Shown: piece by piece, positions 1-5,315 of the stretch
How positions within the stretch are numbered: position 1 is the first letter of the stretch
Layout: each line of letters begins with the position of its first letter
Assembly: GCA_030605285.1 (NCBI GenBank)
Contig: JAUWIQ010000177.1
Span: 1 to 5,315 of the forward strand
Source of the DNA: Planctomycetota bacterium
GTDB lineage: Bacteria > Planctomycetota > Planctomycetia > Pirellulales > UBA7805
Direction of reading: 5' to 3'
DNA length: 5,315 nucleotides
Notes under the pieces: model-generated
What the model was told of the DNA's origin: nothing
Databases searched by the model: none
What the model saw: only the letters and a program-made list of their open reading frames with translations
Program-made: the position numbers and the translations under genes

Positions 1-1278
1 GACGTAAGTCACATTATCCAAAGAGACCGTTTCCCAGACGTGCATGCCCACCAGTACATCACCGCGGTGGATGCCCTGCGATTCGGCGGGACTTCCCGGC
101 CGGACTGCCATCACCGCCAGTCCACCACGATATTTACTTTTCGTGTCCCGGATTTCGGTTGCAGAGAGTGGTTGGAGGCGCAAGCCCAACTGGTTCCAGG
201 CACGATCTCCTTCTTTGGCCACCTTCGGTGCATTTGCAGAAAGGATCAAATCGAGATCGAGAACCTGCCCGTCGCGGAGCACGGAGAGTGGAATATCGCG
301 ACCACCCTGCCGACCGAGAAGGGCGAGTTCCAGTTCGAGCGGCCAGTGCAGAGTCGCTGTTCCCACGCTTTCAATGCGATCTCCCGGTTTGAGGCCCGCC
401 CGTTGCGCGGGACTACCCGCCTCGACACTCGACACAAGCAGGCCTTTGTCGCGATCTTGGACCGAAGTGAAGGTGATGCCGTGGCTACGATTTTCAAGAC
501 GACGCACACTGCATAATTCGGTTGCAATCGCAAGAACCTTATCGACCGGCAGGGCAAAACCAATTCCCTGGGCACCGACCCGGACGGCGACGTTGATTCC
601 GATCAATTCGCCATCAATGTTCAGAAGCGGGCCACCGGAATTTCCGGGATTGATGCTGGCATCGGTTTGAATCAGGTCATGGTAATACTGCACATCGCTG
701 ACCTGAACTGTACGGTGCAGTGCACTAATGATGCCTCGCGTTACCGTGTGCTCATAACCGTAGGCATTGCCGACGGCGATCACCGTCTCGCCAGGCATCA
801 AATCGCGGGAGGTGCCCAGCTGAATGGTGGGCAGCGATCGAGTCCCCGGATCGATTTTGATAATGGCCAAATCGGTTTTCGGATCGTGGGAAATCGGTGT
901 CGCAACCGCATGCGTTCCATCTGAAAGTGTGACATTAATGGTCGAGACGCCGTCGATCACGTGAAAGTTTGTGACGATATAGCCGCGACGGTCGAGAATG
1001 ACTCCCGTTCCCATTCCGTTGACGCGCCGCGTTCCGTCGCTGCGGTCGACCGTTCGTGCGGGAACCAGTTTTTGGCCCCGGATATTCACGATTGCATCGC
1101 GGGCCTCTTCGACCGCGCGGACCAACGCGGTGCGTCGAGTCTCAGCGGCATGGACCAGGCATGGCATCAGGAGGATGCCAAGAAGCAGGCCAAGTTTCCA
1201 CCGCGCAACAGACAATCGCTGACGGCGAATACGATCAAAGGATCGTTCGCTGCGGGCCTGGGGCGCAGTCTGGTCCAC
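1..1278 (-). CDS. HtrA/DegP-like trypsin-family serine protease with two PDZ domains (3' end cut by window edge)
   Basis: Exported S1C-family protease, expected to degrade or refold damaged envelope proteins. 426 codons are visible with no stop before the left edge. A positively charged segment and the hydrophobic core LGLLLGILLMPCLVHA (about residues 29-44) form a signal peptide with likely cleavage VHA/AE. The protease domain spans about residues 60-260. Its catalytic triad is complete: His106 in TNFHVIDG (961-963), Asp136 in TDLAIIKI (871-873) and Ser214 in NPGNSGGPLL (637-639). PDZ1 covers about 266-346 (AGSPAQRAGLKPGDRI) and PDZ2 about 363 onward (PGSPAESQGIHRGDVLVGM). Compared with DegP/DegQ (about 455-475 residues), only a short tail should be missing. 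No ATG occurs between the in-frame stop at 1369-1371 and the signal peptide. I chose GTG 1276-1278 because GGGAG lies 6 bases upstream. TTG 1213-1215 would give a more compact signal peptide but lacks a Shine-Dalgarno. Family assignment is firm; start and cellular substrate are uncertain. Confidence 0.93.
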   Translation of the reverse strand, partial: MDQTAPQARSERSFDRIRRQRLSVARWKLGLLLGILLMPCLVHAAETRRTALVRAVEEARDAIVNIRGQKLVPARTVDRSDGTRRVNGMGTGVILDRRGYIVTNFHVIDGVSTINVTLSDGTHAVATPISHDPKTDLAIIKIDPGTRSLPTIQLGTSRDLMPGETVIAVGNAYGYEHTVTRGIISALHRTVQVSDVQYYHDLIQTDASINPGNSGGPLLNIDGELIGINVAVRVGAQGIGFALPVDKVLAIATELCSVRRLENRSHGITFTSVQDRDKGLLVSSVEAGSPAQRAGLKPGDRIESVGTATLHWPLELELALLGRQGGRDIPLSVLRDGQVLDLDLILSANAPKVAKEGDRAWNQLGLRLQPLSATEIRDTKSKYRGGLAVMAVRPGSPAESQGIHRGDVLVGMHVWETVSLDNVTYV

Positions 1279-1284
1279 GCAATG

Positions 1285-1289
1285 CTCCC
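1285..1289 (-). promoter_or_regulatory. Ribosome binding site supporting the GTG start of the HtrA-like protease
   Basis: On the minus strand CGGGAGCATTGC precedes GTG at 1278. GGGAG is a partial Shine-Dalgarno with a 6-base spacer. It decides between the two possible starts, because no comparable purine-rich match sits before TTG at 1215. Confidence 0.5.
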
Positions 1290-1483
1290 GGTCGAAGGAG
1301 ATGGAAATGGTCGTAAATCGAGATGAGATCGGAATGATCTGTTCATCGGCCCTCCAAGAACAGCGTCTTCAGGGACGGCCGCAGTGCGCGATACAGTCCC
1401 CCTATTCTTCCTAAGATTGTGAAGATAGAGAGGGCGATAGCATGTCCGGTGGCAGTTTAGGGCAGGATAATTCCTCTTAAGCA

Positions 1484-1506
1484 GGCAGGACCGCTTGGCG
1501 GCTGCC
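1484..1506 (-). terminator. GC-rich hairpin after the FMN reductase gene, possible terminator
   Basis: On the minus strand GGCAG-CCGC-caa-GCGG-tc-CTGCC can fold into a nine-pair stem with a two-base bulge and a three-base loop. It starts about 20 bases after the reductase stop codon, where a terminator would be expected. There is no T-tract after it (TGCTTAAGAGG follows), so it is not a classical intrinsic terminator. It may instead stabilise the mRNA 3' end. The rest of the 1279-1525 gap shows nothing I can assign apart from the protease ribosome binding site. Confidence 0.35.
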
Positions 1507-1525
1507 GGAGTGAACTCTGCTTGTC

Positions 1526-2107
1526 TCAGTCCATAAACCGCGCGGTGGCCTCAGCGAGTTGGCGGCCGATTTGCATAAGGTTCTCTTGATGGTGCGGTTG
1601 GGTCATTTTACCATGTTCATCAAAAACCTGATGGACACGCGGAATACTTGCCTGCTGCGGGAGGACCAAGACACCGATGCTACTGAGAATTGCCCGCACG
1701 TGTACCAGTCCGCGATGCCCTCCAAGACCACCGGGCGATGCACTGACGAGGGACGCAATTTTTCCGCTAAATGCGACCAACGGCGGTTCATCTCCCACGG
1801 GACGCGAAACCCAATCGATCGTATTTTTTAGTATGGGTGTGATCGAACTGTTGTATTCGGGACATGCCAAAAGCAAACCATCATGCTCCACGAATAGTTT
1901 TTTGAGCGCAATCGCGTTTTCACTATGTCCCTCTGCCTGTTCCATGTCTTGATCGAACAGTGGCAGTGGATAGTCGCGAAGTTGGATTAGGGTCACATCC
2001 GCGCCTGCTGCTGCAGCGGCATCGGCAGCAATCGCCAGGACACGTTGATTCCAACTATCGGTGCGATTGCTTCCGGCGAAGGCCAAGATACGTGGACGAG
2101 TAGACAT
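1526..2107 (-). CDS. NAD(P)H-dependent FMN reductase, ChrR/YieF-like flavodoxin-fold protein
   Basis: A 193-residue cytosolic flavoprotein of the NADPH-dependent FMN reductase family (flavodoxin-like fold). It is predicted to transfer electrons from NAD(P)H via bound FMN to quinones, free flavin or other electrophiles. The phosphate-binding loop for FMN is at the first strand (AGSNRTDSWN, residues 11-20). The family signature PEYNSSITPILKNTIDW is at about 83-99, and the glycine-rich SPGGLGG loop that also contacts flavin is at 124-130. The length matches ChrR-type proteins (about 185-195). There is no signal peptide. Start ATG at 2105-2107 is the natural one because the first strand follows at once. 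The only Shine-Dalgarno candidate, AAGAG, is far upstream, so initiation may be weak. Gaps of 173 bases upstream and 247 downstream suggest a monocistronic unit. PEYN resembles ChrR/quinone reductases more than SsuE, but the exact acceptor cannot be read from the sequence. Confidence 0.9.
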   Translation of the reverse strand: MSTRPRILAFAGSNRTDSWNQRVLAIAADAAAAAGADVTLIQLRDYPLPLFDQDMEQAEGHSENAIALKKLFVEHDGLLLACPEYNSSITPILKNTIDWVSRPVGDEPPLVAFSGKIASLVSASPGGLGGHRGLVHVRAILSSIGVLVLPQQASIPRVHQVFDEHGKMTQPHHQENLMQIGRQLAEATARFMD

Positions 2108-2280
2108 CGAAAAACGTTATCTCTTGAAGATTGATGCCGGTGAACTGGATAGACAGGGAAATAGAAGACCGCAGTCTAACTCAAATCAAAGGTAATTCAA
2201 GCAAATGCCCCAAGTACGTGGCAAATCGCTTCGGTCGAGCGGCAACCCGCAACGACAAGATCGATATTGCAGAAACAAGA

Positions 2281-2988
2281 TTATTTTTGCACGCAGGCCA
2301 TTCCTCCATCTACACCGAGCGTTTGCCCTGTGATCCAGTCGCTGCTGGGCAAAAGAAGCATGGTCACTGCCTCGGCAACATCGTCGGGAGTACCGGTGCG
2401 TTCCAGCGGGTACATCGCATTCATTGCCGTTCGTTTCGCATCGGTCGAAAAAAAACGTGCTGAGAGATCCGTTTCCGTGAGTGCGGGCGCGACGCAATTG
2501 ACCCGGATTTTCGGTGCTAACTCTGCGGCCAGGGTACGGGCCACTGCTTCCAAAGCACCTTTCGCCGCAGCGATTGCAGTATGCATCGCAAGGCCACGGG
2601 CGACCGCTACGGTACTTAAAAAAACAACGCTCGCCGTTCTTGCAGTCGAAGCTTGAAGTCCTGGCAGGGCGGCCTGCAGAAATCGGATCGCACTCACGCA
2701 ATTGATTTCAAACGCAGCGCGCATCGCTTCCGGTTTTAAACGATGCACTGGAGCAAGGTCGATCGATCCGGGGCAATACACGATGCCATCCAGTGGTCTC
2801 GGGAGCGTGGCGGAGGGAATTTCATCGCGGCCCACAAAGTCATACACCATATGCTGCACGCCTTCGATCGATGCTATCTCTCCCGGTTCGCGCGACAGGA
2901 CAAGGACGGTGTGCCCTTGGGCGCCAAGTTTTTTGCTGATTGCAAGCCCGATACCGCGACTACCTCCAGCAATGGCATAGTGGCCCAT
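2281..2988 (-). CDS. Short-chain dehydrogenase/reductase (SDR) with non-canonical catalytic residues
   Basis: A 235-residue Rossmann-fold protein of the classical SDR type, normally an NAD(P)(H)-dependent ketone/alcohol oxidoreductase. Nucleotide-binding loop AGGSRGIG is at residues 7-14. Arg33 after strand 2 suggests NADP(H) preference. Asp50 follows strand 3, YCPGS (71-75) replaces the usual NNAG, and the catalytic-tetrad Asn is at 96 (FEIN). The C-terminal half has RVNCVAPALTETD and the hallmark ITGQTLGVDGG near the end. The active site is odd. Lys143 is present, but the Tyr position four residues earlier is Ile139 (ATC, 2572-2574), and the Ser position 13 residues before that is Thr126. 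The fold is certain; canonical chemistry is not. The frame stays open to an ATG at 3177, but homology begins at the ATG at 2986-2988, which has AAGGGG five bases upstream, so I use that start. It has no close operon partner; the flanking gaps are 173 and 194 bases. Confidence 0.92.
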   Translation of the reverse strand: MGHYAIAGGSRGIGLAISKKLGAQGHTVLVLSREPGEIASIEGVQHMVYDFVGRDEIPSATLPRPLDGIVYCPGSIDLAPVHRLKPEAMRAAFEINCVSAIRFLQAALPGLQASTARTASVVFLSTVAVARGLAMHTAIAAAKGALEAVARTLAAELAPKIRVNCVAPALTETDLSARFFSTDAKRTAMNAMYPLERTGTPDDVAEAVTMLLLPSSDWITGQTLGVDGGMACVQK

Positions 2989-2993
2989 CGAGT

Positions 2994-2999
2994 CCCCTT
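2994..2999 (-). promoter_or_regulatory. Shine-Dalgarno fixing the SDR start
   Basis: AAGGGG on the minus strand sits five bases before ATG at 2988. Together with the nucleotide-binding loop beginning just after this ATG, it shows that the 63-codon upstream open extension is not part of the protein. Confidence 0.65.
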
Positions 3000-3028
3000 G
3001 TAACCGTTTTGCAGGTGCTATCCGGGGT

Positions 3029-3056
3029 ACTTTAGGAGCCGCCTCACATCCGGCAA
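3029..3056 (-). promoter_or_regulatory. Candidate sigma-70-like promoter for the SDR gene
   Basis: On the minus strand TTGCCG (3056-3051, four of six to TTGACA), a 16-base spacer and TAAAGT (3034-3029, four of six to TATAAT) lie about 40 bases before the SDR start. Position and spacing are right, but the matches are modest and could be chance. Confidence 0.3.
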
Positions 3057-3182
3057 GACCAGAGGTCAGAAACAACGCCCTTTGACGTGCGGCAGTCGAT
3101 GCCGATACGAGAAGTGTCCTCGCGACACCGCTTGAAGCGTGCTGCAAAACAGCGGGACGCTTACAATCATCGAGCAAGAGAG

Positions 3183-3632
3183 CTACTTGCCTTTGCCCCA
3201 GTAAATGACCTTGCTCTTAACAGCCCCGTCTGGGTTTCGGTGATAGACCGTGTTGCCGACTCGGGTGGAGTAGGAGCCAGTCTTGCCATTCGCCTTGACG
3301 CTATAGGTTCGGTTGCCAATCCGTTTGGATCCCCCCATAAAATTTCCCAAGGAGTCCATGCGGTAGGTAGAATTGCCATGCTGTACGGACAAACTGGTCG
3401 GACCACGCCAATTCTGTTTGCCATACTTGATATTGCTATCGCCACGACTGCTGCTCGTACCGTTGCCAATCAGGACAACGTGTTGCACCATCCCTTTCCG
3501 ATCCAGGTAATATTTGGTCGCGTAGGCTCCCTTGCCACGATTGACGTACTCGACACCGGTGGATTGCGCGTGCGAGGTACCTGAGAGAGCCAGGAGGGTA
3601 AGAAGCCCACTGAGAACGGCGAAGCTCTTCAT
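3183..3632 (-). CDS. Small secreted basic protein with 20-residue repeats, function unknown
   Basis: I do not recognise a family. The 149-residue product begins with a clear signal peptide: MK, hydrophobic FAVLSGLLTLLALSG, then cleavage at SHA/QS after residue 22. The mature part is about 127 residues and rich in Gly, Lys, Arg, Ser, Tyr and Asn, so it should be strongly basic. Its second half is built from 20-residue units: HGNSTY at 85-90, IGNRTY at 105-110 and VGNTVY at 125-130, each followed by a glycine at the same place (96, 116, 136). A degenerate unit with Tyr70 may precede them. Such Y...G spacing suggests short beta-hairpins, as in YD-type or toxin-linker repeats, but that is inference. 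ATG at 3630-3632 was chosen because the signal peptide starts there and GGGG lies seven bases upstream. The open frame up to 3752 lacks protein-like features. Cysteines are absent from the mature part, so disulphides are not used. Confidence 0.75.
   Translation of the reverse strand: MKSFAVLSGLLTLLALSGTSHAQSTGVEYVNRGKGAYATKYYLDRKGMVQHVVLIGNGTSSSRGDSNIKYGKQNWRGPTSLSVQHGNSTYRMDSLGNFMGGSKRIGNRTYSVKANGKTGSYSTRVGNTVYHRNPDGAVKSKVIYWGKGK
3201..3380 (-). repeat. Three tandem 20-residue coding repeats in the secreted protein
   Basis: Residues 85-144 align with an exact 20-residue period: Gly-Asn at 86-87, 106-107 and 126-127; Tyr at 90, 110 and 130; Gly at 96, 116 and 136. At DNA level (60-base period) the copies have diverged considerably beyond the GGCAA core. 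This argues for an old duplication held by protein structure rather than a recent slippage repeat. Confidence 0.65.
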
Positions 3633-3676
3633 GCGATAGCCCCAGGAGTTTGCTGAATCAAAACCAACTGCGGTTG

Positions 3677-3705
3677 ATACTAGAGGCATCGTGGTGAAAG
3701 TGCAA
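3677..3705 (-). promoter_or_regulatory. Candidate sigma-70-like promoter for the secreted protein gene
   Basis: On the minus strand TTGCAC (3705-3700), a 17-base spacer and TAGTAT (3682-3677) would start transcription about 40 bases before ATG 3632. Spacing is ideal; the hexamers match the consensus at three and four of six positions, so this is a moderate candidate only. Confidence 0.33.
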
Positions 3706-3802
3706 CGGTGAGTATCCTCACGCGCGGATTGGACGGGAAAACCGCGTTTCACTTGAGCGGAGAGAAAGACTGGGGGCGTGCCTCAGGTGGGGAATAGTGG
3801 GC

Positions 3803-4648
3803 TTATGATTTCATCTGATCCAGAAAGTCCCCCAAATAATCAAAGCGATCTACCGCTTCGTTGAGTTGCGAGAATCCCTCGGTTCGGCCCCGCCGCCACG
3901 CTTTAAGATTTTCAAGATCAAACAGCGGACGGACTTCGGGGTCGTCATACGACATACTCAAGAGCAGCTCGACGAACCGGTTTACCGTCTCCTTCGGAGC
4001 ATCTTCGAGTACCGTAAAGCAGCAGTGATCGTAAGGATCAGTTCGAACAAGTATCCTGGTCTTTCCGGGCGGAATCGTGCCCTCCTGCTCGAACAGTTGG
4101 TAATTGCCGTCGATCATGCAGGCGGCATCTGCTTCACCCTGCATCAGTGCCGTCGCCGCATCGCGCTCACCGCCGATGTGGTCGCCGTGCTTGCCCACTA
4201 GGCGATCGAATGGAAGAACTTTGAAATCCTGATTGCTTTGAAGACCAGCCCCCGCCAAATGGTTGAGTGGGATTAAGGTCGCTTGAGGCGAATCCTTGGC
4301 TCCCACACCTACGGTTTTTCCTTTCAGGTCTTCGAGCGAGTGAATGCCAGAGTCTTCTCGTACCACAATCACACTGGTGAGATCTTGATCGGTGTCGCGC
4401 ATTGCGATCGCTTCGGCGCACATGCCACGTTGCCTCGCCACGCGCTCGACCTGCACCCAGGCCAAGGGGGAATTCCAGGCGATGTCGACGTGTCCCGCAA
4501 ACTGACCCTCCACCTGCGCCTCGTAGTTGGAATAAAGGATCATGTCGAAGTCGAGATCATTTTTTGCGAACCAGACTTTGAATCCTTCCCAGATGGTGAC
4601 AACATTGGGGCAGTAAGCAACGGCACCCAACATCAATCGCTTTTTCAT
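3803..4648 (-). CDS. PhnD/SsuA-type substrate-binding-protein-fold protein without signal peptide
   Basis: A 281-residue protein resembling the solute-binding proteins of phosphonate/phosphite and sulfonate ABC transporters (PhnD/SsuA/transferrin group, type 2 periplasmic-binding fold). Visible hallmarks are a first strand LMLGAVAY followed by an amphipathic helix, VDIAWNSPLAWVQ (54-66), and the domain-crossing SLEDLKGKTVGVGAKDSPQA (104-123). ALMQGEADAACMIDG (167-181) lies in the second lobe, and DPYDHCCFTVLEDAPKE (204-220) near the return crossover. The protein starts directly with strand 1, so there is no secretory signal and no proper lipobox (Cys13 is preceded by Tyr). It is therefore predicted cytoplasmic unless a downstream step exports it. 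No ABC permease or ATPase gene lies in the window. ATG 4646-4648 has AAGGAGA five bases upstream and lies 12 bases after the preceding flavoprotein gene, implying translation from the same mRNA. Ligand unknown; the loop GKHGDHIGGE (152-161) and His208-Cys209-Cys210 are possible ligand or metal contacts, by inference only. Confidence 0.85.
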   Translation of the reverse strand: MKKRLMLGAVAYCPNVVTIWEGFKVWFAKNDLDFDMILYSNYEAQVEGQFAGHVDIAWNSPLAWVQVERVARQRGMCAEAIAMRDTDQDLTSVIVVREDSGIHSLEDLKGKTVGVGAKDSPQATLIPLNHLAGAGLQSNQDFKVLPFDRLVGKHGDHIGGERDAATALMQGEADAACMIDGNYQLFEQEGTIPPGKTRILVRTDPYDHCCFTVLEDAPKETVNRFVELLLSMSYDDPEVRPLFDLENLKAWRRGRTEGFSQLNEAVDRFDYLGDFLDQMKS

Positions 4649-4653
4649 CGGTG

Positions 4654-4660
4654 TCTCCTT
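4654..4660 (-). promoter_or_regulatory. Strong Shine-Dalgarno of the binding-protein gene, abutting the upstream stop
   Basis: AAGGAGA on the minus strand, spacer CACCG, then ATG at 4648. It directly follows the TAA (4661-4663) of the flavoprotein gene. This is the best ribosome binding site in the window and shows tight operon packing of the two genes. Confidence 0.8.
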
Positions 4661-5315
4661 TTAGAACAGGTCCATACCGCAACACGCTTTGCCAATAAAG
4701 TCGTAAAGAACATCGGTCGTAGGTGCCATCACCGTCGCCGCGCGGGTATCACGGAAATAGCGTTCCACCGCCACGTCTTGTCGGAATGCAGCACCTCCGC
4801 AGACGCGCATGGCCAGATCCAGGACCTCGGTCGCGGCTTCTCCAGCGGCGGCTTTGCATTCCAGTATCCGTAGCATGGTGTCCTCTCGTCCCTCAACGAT
4901 GGCGGTGATGGTATCGAGCCACAGTGTTCGAGCCGCATCTGCTTTCACCCGCATGCGGGCGATGTAGTTCCGAATGGTAGGAAGATCGGCCAGCGATGAT
5001 TTGATATGTTCATACCGAGTGCCGGAAGCATGCGCACAAACGTGTTGAATCGCACCTTCCATTAGGCCGATCGAACAGGCGGCGTTCATGACTTGGAAAT
5101 AGGGAAGAACAATTCCCATCATAATATCAAAGCCTTCGCCGTCTTGCCCCAATCGAGCGCTCTCGCTGACGATAACCCCCTCGGCGATCACCGGCGTGGA
5201 ATCATGGCCTCGCCGGCCCCAAGCCGTACCCGGGCCTTGGCGCGAGAGTCCGCGCGCGTCGGCCGGTACCAACCATATCGTGCTGGCAACTTCGCCGCTC
5301 ACTGGCAGACTCGAC
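4661..5315 (-). CDS. Acyl-CoA-dehydrogenase-fold flavoprotein, C-terminal part (5' end cut by window edge)
   Basis: 217 codons up to the TAA at 4661-4663; the N-terminal helical domain lies beyond the right edge. The visible part begins in the middle beta domain (STIWLVPADARGL, then GHDST...VIVSESARLGQDGEGFDIM) and continues into the C-terminal four-helix domain. That domain carries ACSIGLMEGAI, the family signature region RVCGGAAFRQDVAVERYFRDTRAATV and a short tail ending CCGMDLF. Fold and FAD binding are thus expected. The catalytic glutamate is not seen at either known location. Where medium-chain dehydrogenases have EGT, this protein has MAPT (Ala codon 4724-4726). Where isovaleryl-CoA dehydrogenase has ER before GLM, it has Phe-Gln (5096-5098 for Phe). 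It may therefore be an oxygenase-like or otherwise non-dehydrogenating relative (compare DszC, SfnB or HpaH-type flavin monooxygenases). It is co-transcribed with the binding-protein gene 12 bases downstream. GTG at 5302 is internal and not the start. Confidence 0.88.
   Translation of the reverse strand, partial: SSLPVSGEVASTIWLVPADARGLSRQGPGTAWGRRGHDSTPVIAEGVIVSESARLGQDGEGFDIMMGIVLPYFQVMNAACSIGLMEGAIQHVCAHASGTRYEHIKSSLADLPTIRNYIARMRVKADAARTLWLDTITAIVEGREDTMLRILECKAAAGEAATEVLDLAMRVCGGAAFRQDVAVERYFRDTRAATVMAPTTDVLYDFIGKACCGMDLF

Noticed and set aside
40..670. Two long overlapping plus-strand open frames (40-516 and 44-670)
   Set aside because: They lie antisense to the HtrA-like protease, whose triad and PDZ motifs are unmistakable on the minus strand. 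Their translations show no family features and they lack ribosome binding sites.
1402..1428. Imperfect inverted repeat CTATTCTTC ... GAAGATAG
   Set aside because: It has only eight pairs with a bulge, is AT-rich with a ten-base loop, and lacks a T-tract or known operator pattern. It could be chance.
2989..3177. N-terminal extension of the SDR to an ATG at 3177
   Set aside because: The extension is not protein-like for an SDR, and the Rossmann loop begins right after the internal ATG at 2988, which has a good Shine-Dalgarno.
3120..3182. Small inverted repeats (CCGCT/AGCGG, GCTG/CAGC) after the secreted protein gene
   Set aside because: The stems are four or five pairs and mutually overlapping, and no T-tract follows; too weak to call a terminator.
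3087..3584. Plus-strand open frame of 165 codons
   Set aside because: It is antisense to the repeat-containing secreted protein and shows no recognisable domain or start signal. The minus-strand reading has a signal peptide and periodic repeats.
3633..3752. N-terminal extension of the secreted protein to an ATG at 3752
   Set aside because: A clean signal peptide starts at 3632 and the candidate promoter lies inside this extension.
4283..4873. Plus-strand open frame of 196 codons
   Set aside because: It crosses antisense over two well-supported minus-strand genes and their junction, with no protein-family features.
1..5315. CRISPR arrays, mobile elements, tRNA or other RNA genes, phage or defence modules
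   Set aside because: I saw no direct-repeat array, transposase, terminal inverted repeats, tRNA-like cloverleaf or defence-related domains on either strand.

Overview
The window reads as ordinary chromosomal DNA from a GC-moderate Gram-negative bacterium. A planctomycete of the Pirellulales type is my best guess. That rests mainly on the remembered flavour of the HtrA protease (its RRT...VEEARDAIVNI start and WETVSLDNV near the C-terminal end) and is an inference, not a search result. All six supported genes lie on the minus strand, so transcription runs from high to low coordinates. No supported gene is on the plus strand. No tRNA, rRNA, CRISPR array, insertion sequence or integrase is visible.

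Layout in transcription order: (1) 5315-4661, the C-terminal part of an acyl-CoA-dehydrogenase-fold flavoprotein, cut by the right edge. (2) 4648-3803, a PhnD/SsuA-type periplasmic-binding-protein-fold protein with no signal peptide, 12 bases after gene 1 and with a strong Shine-Dalgarno; the two look like an operon. (3) 3632-3183, a small secreted basic protein with a regular 20-residue repeat and its own candidate promoter. (4) 2988-2281, a short-chain dehydrogenase/reductase whose catalytic Ser and Tyr positions are Thr and Ile. (5) 2107-1526, a ChrR/YieF-like NAD(P)H-dependent FMN reductase, followed by a GC-rich hairpin. (6) 1278 to the left edge, an HtrA/DegP-like serine protease with a signal peptide, intact His-Asp-Ser triad and two PDZ domains. 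It begins at a non-ATG codon and is cut at its C-terminus.

Genes 1 and 2 are the only pair whose spacing argues for joint function. The others are separated by 170-250 base gaps and probably have their own promoters. Three of the proteins (1, 4, 5) are redox enzymes. A flavin-reductase-supplied oxygenase involving genes 1 and 5 is conceivable but speculative. I see no clear new system. The best leads are the atypical dehydrogenase-fold protein paired with a cytoplasmic binding protein, and the SDR with altered catalytic residues. No gene-free stretch exceeds 300 bases; the longest, 1279-1525, holds only the hairpin and the protease gene's ribosome binding site.
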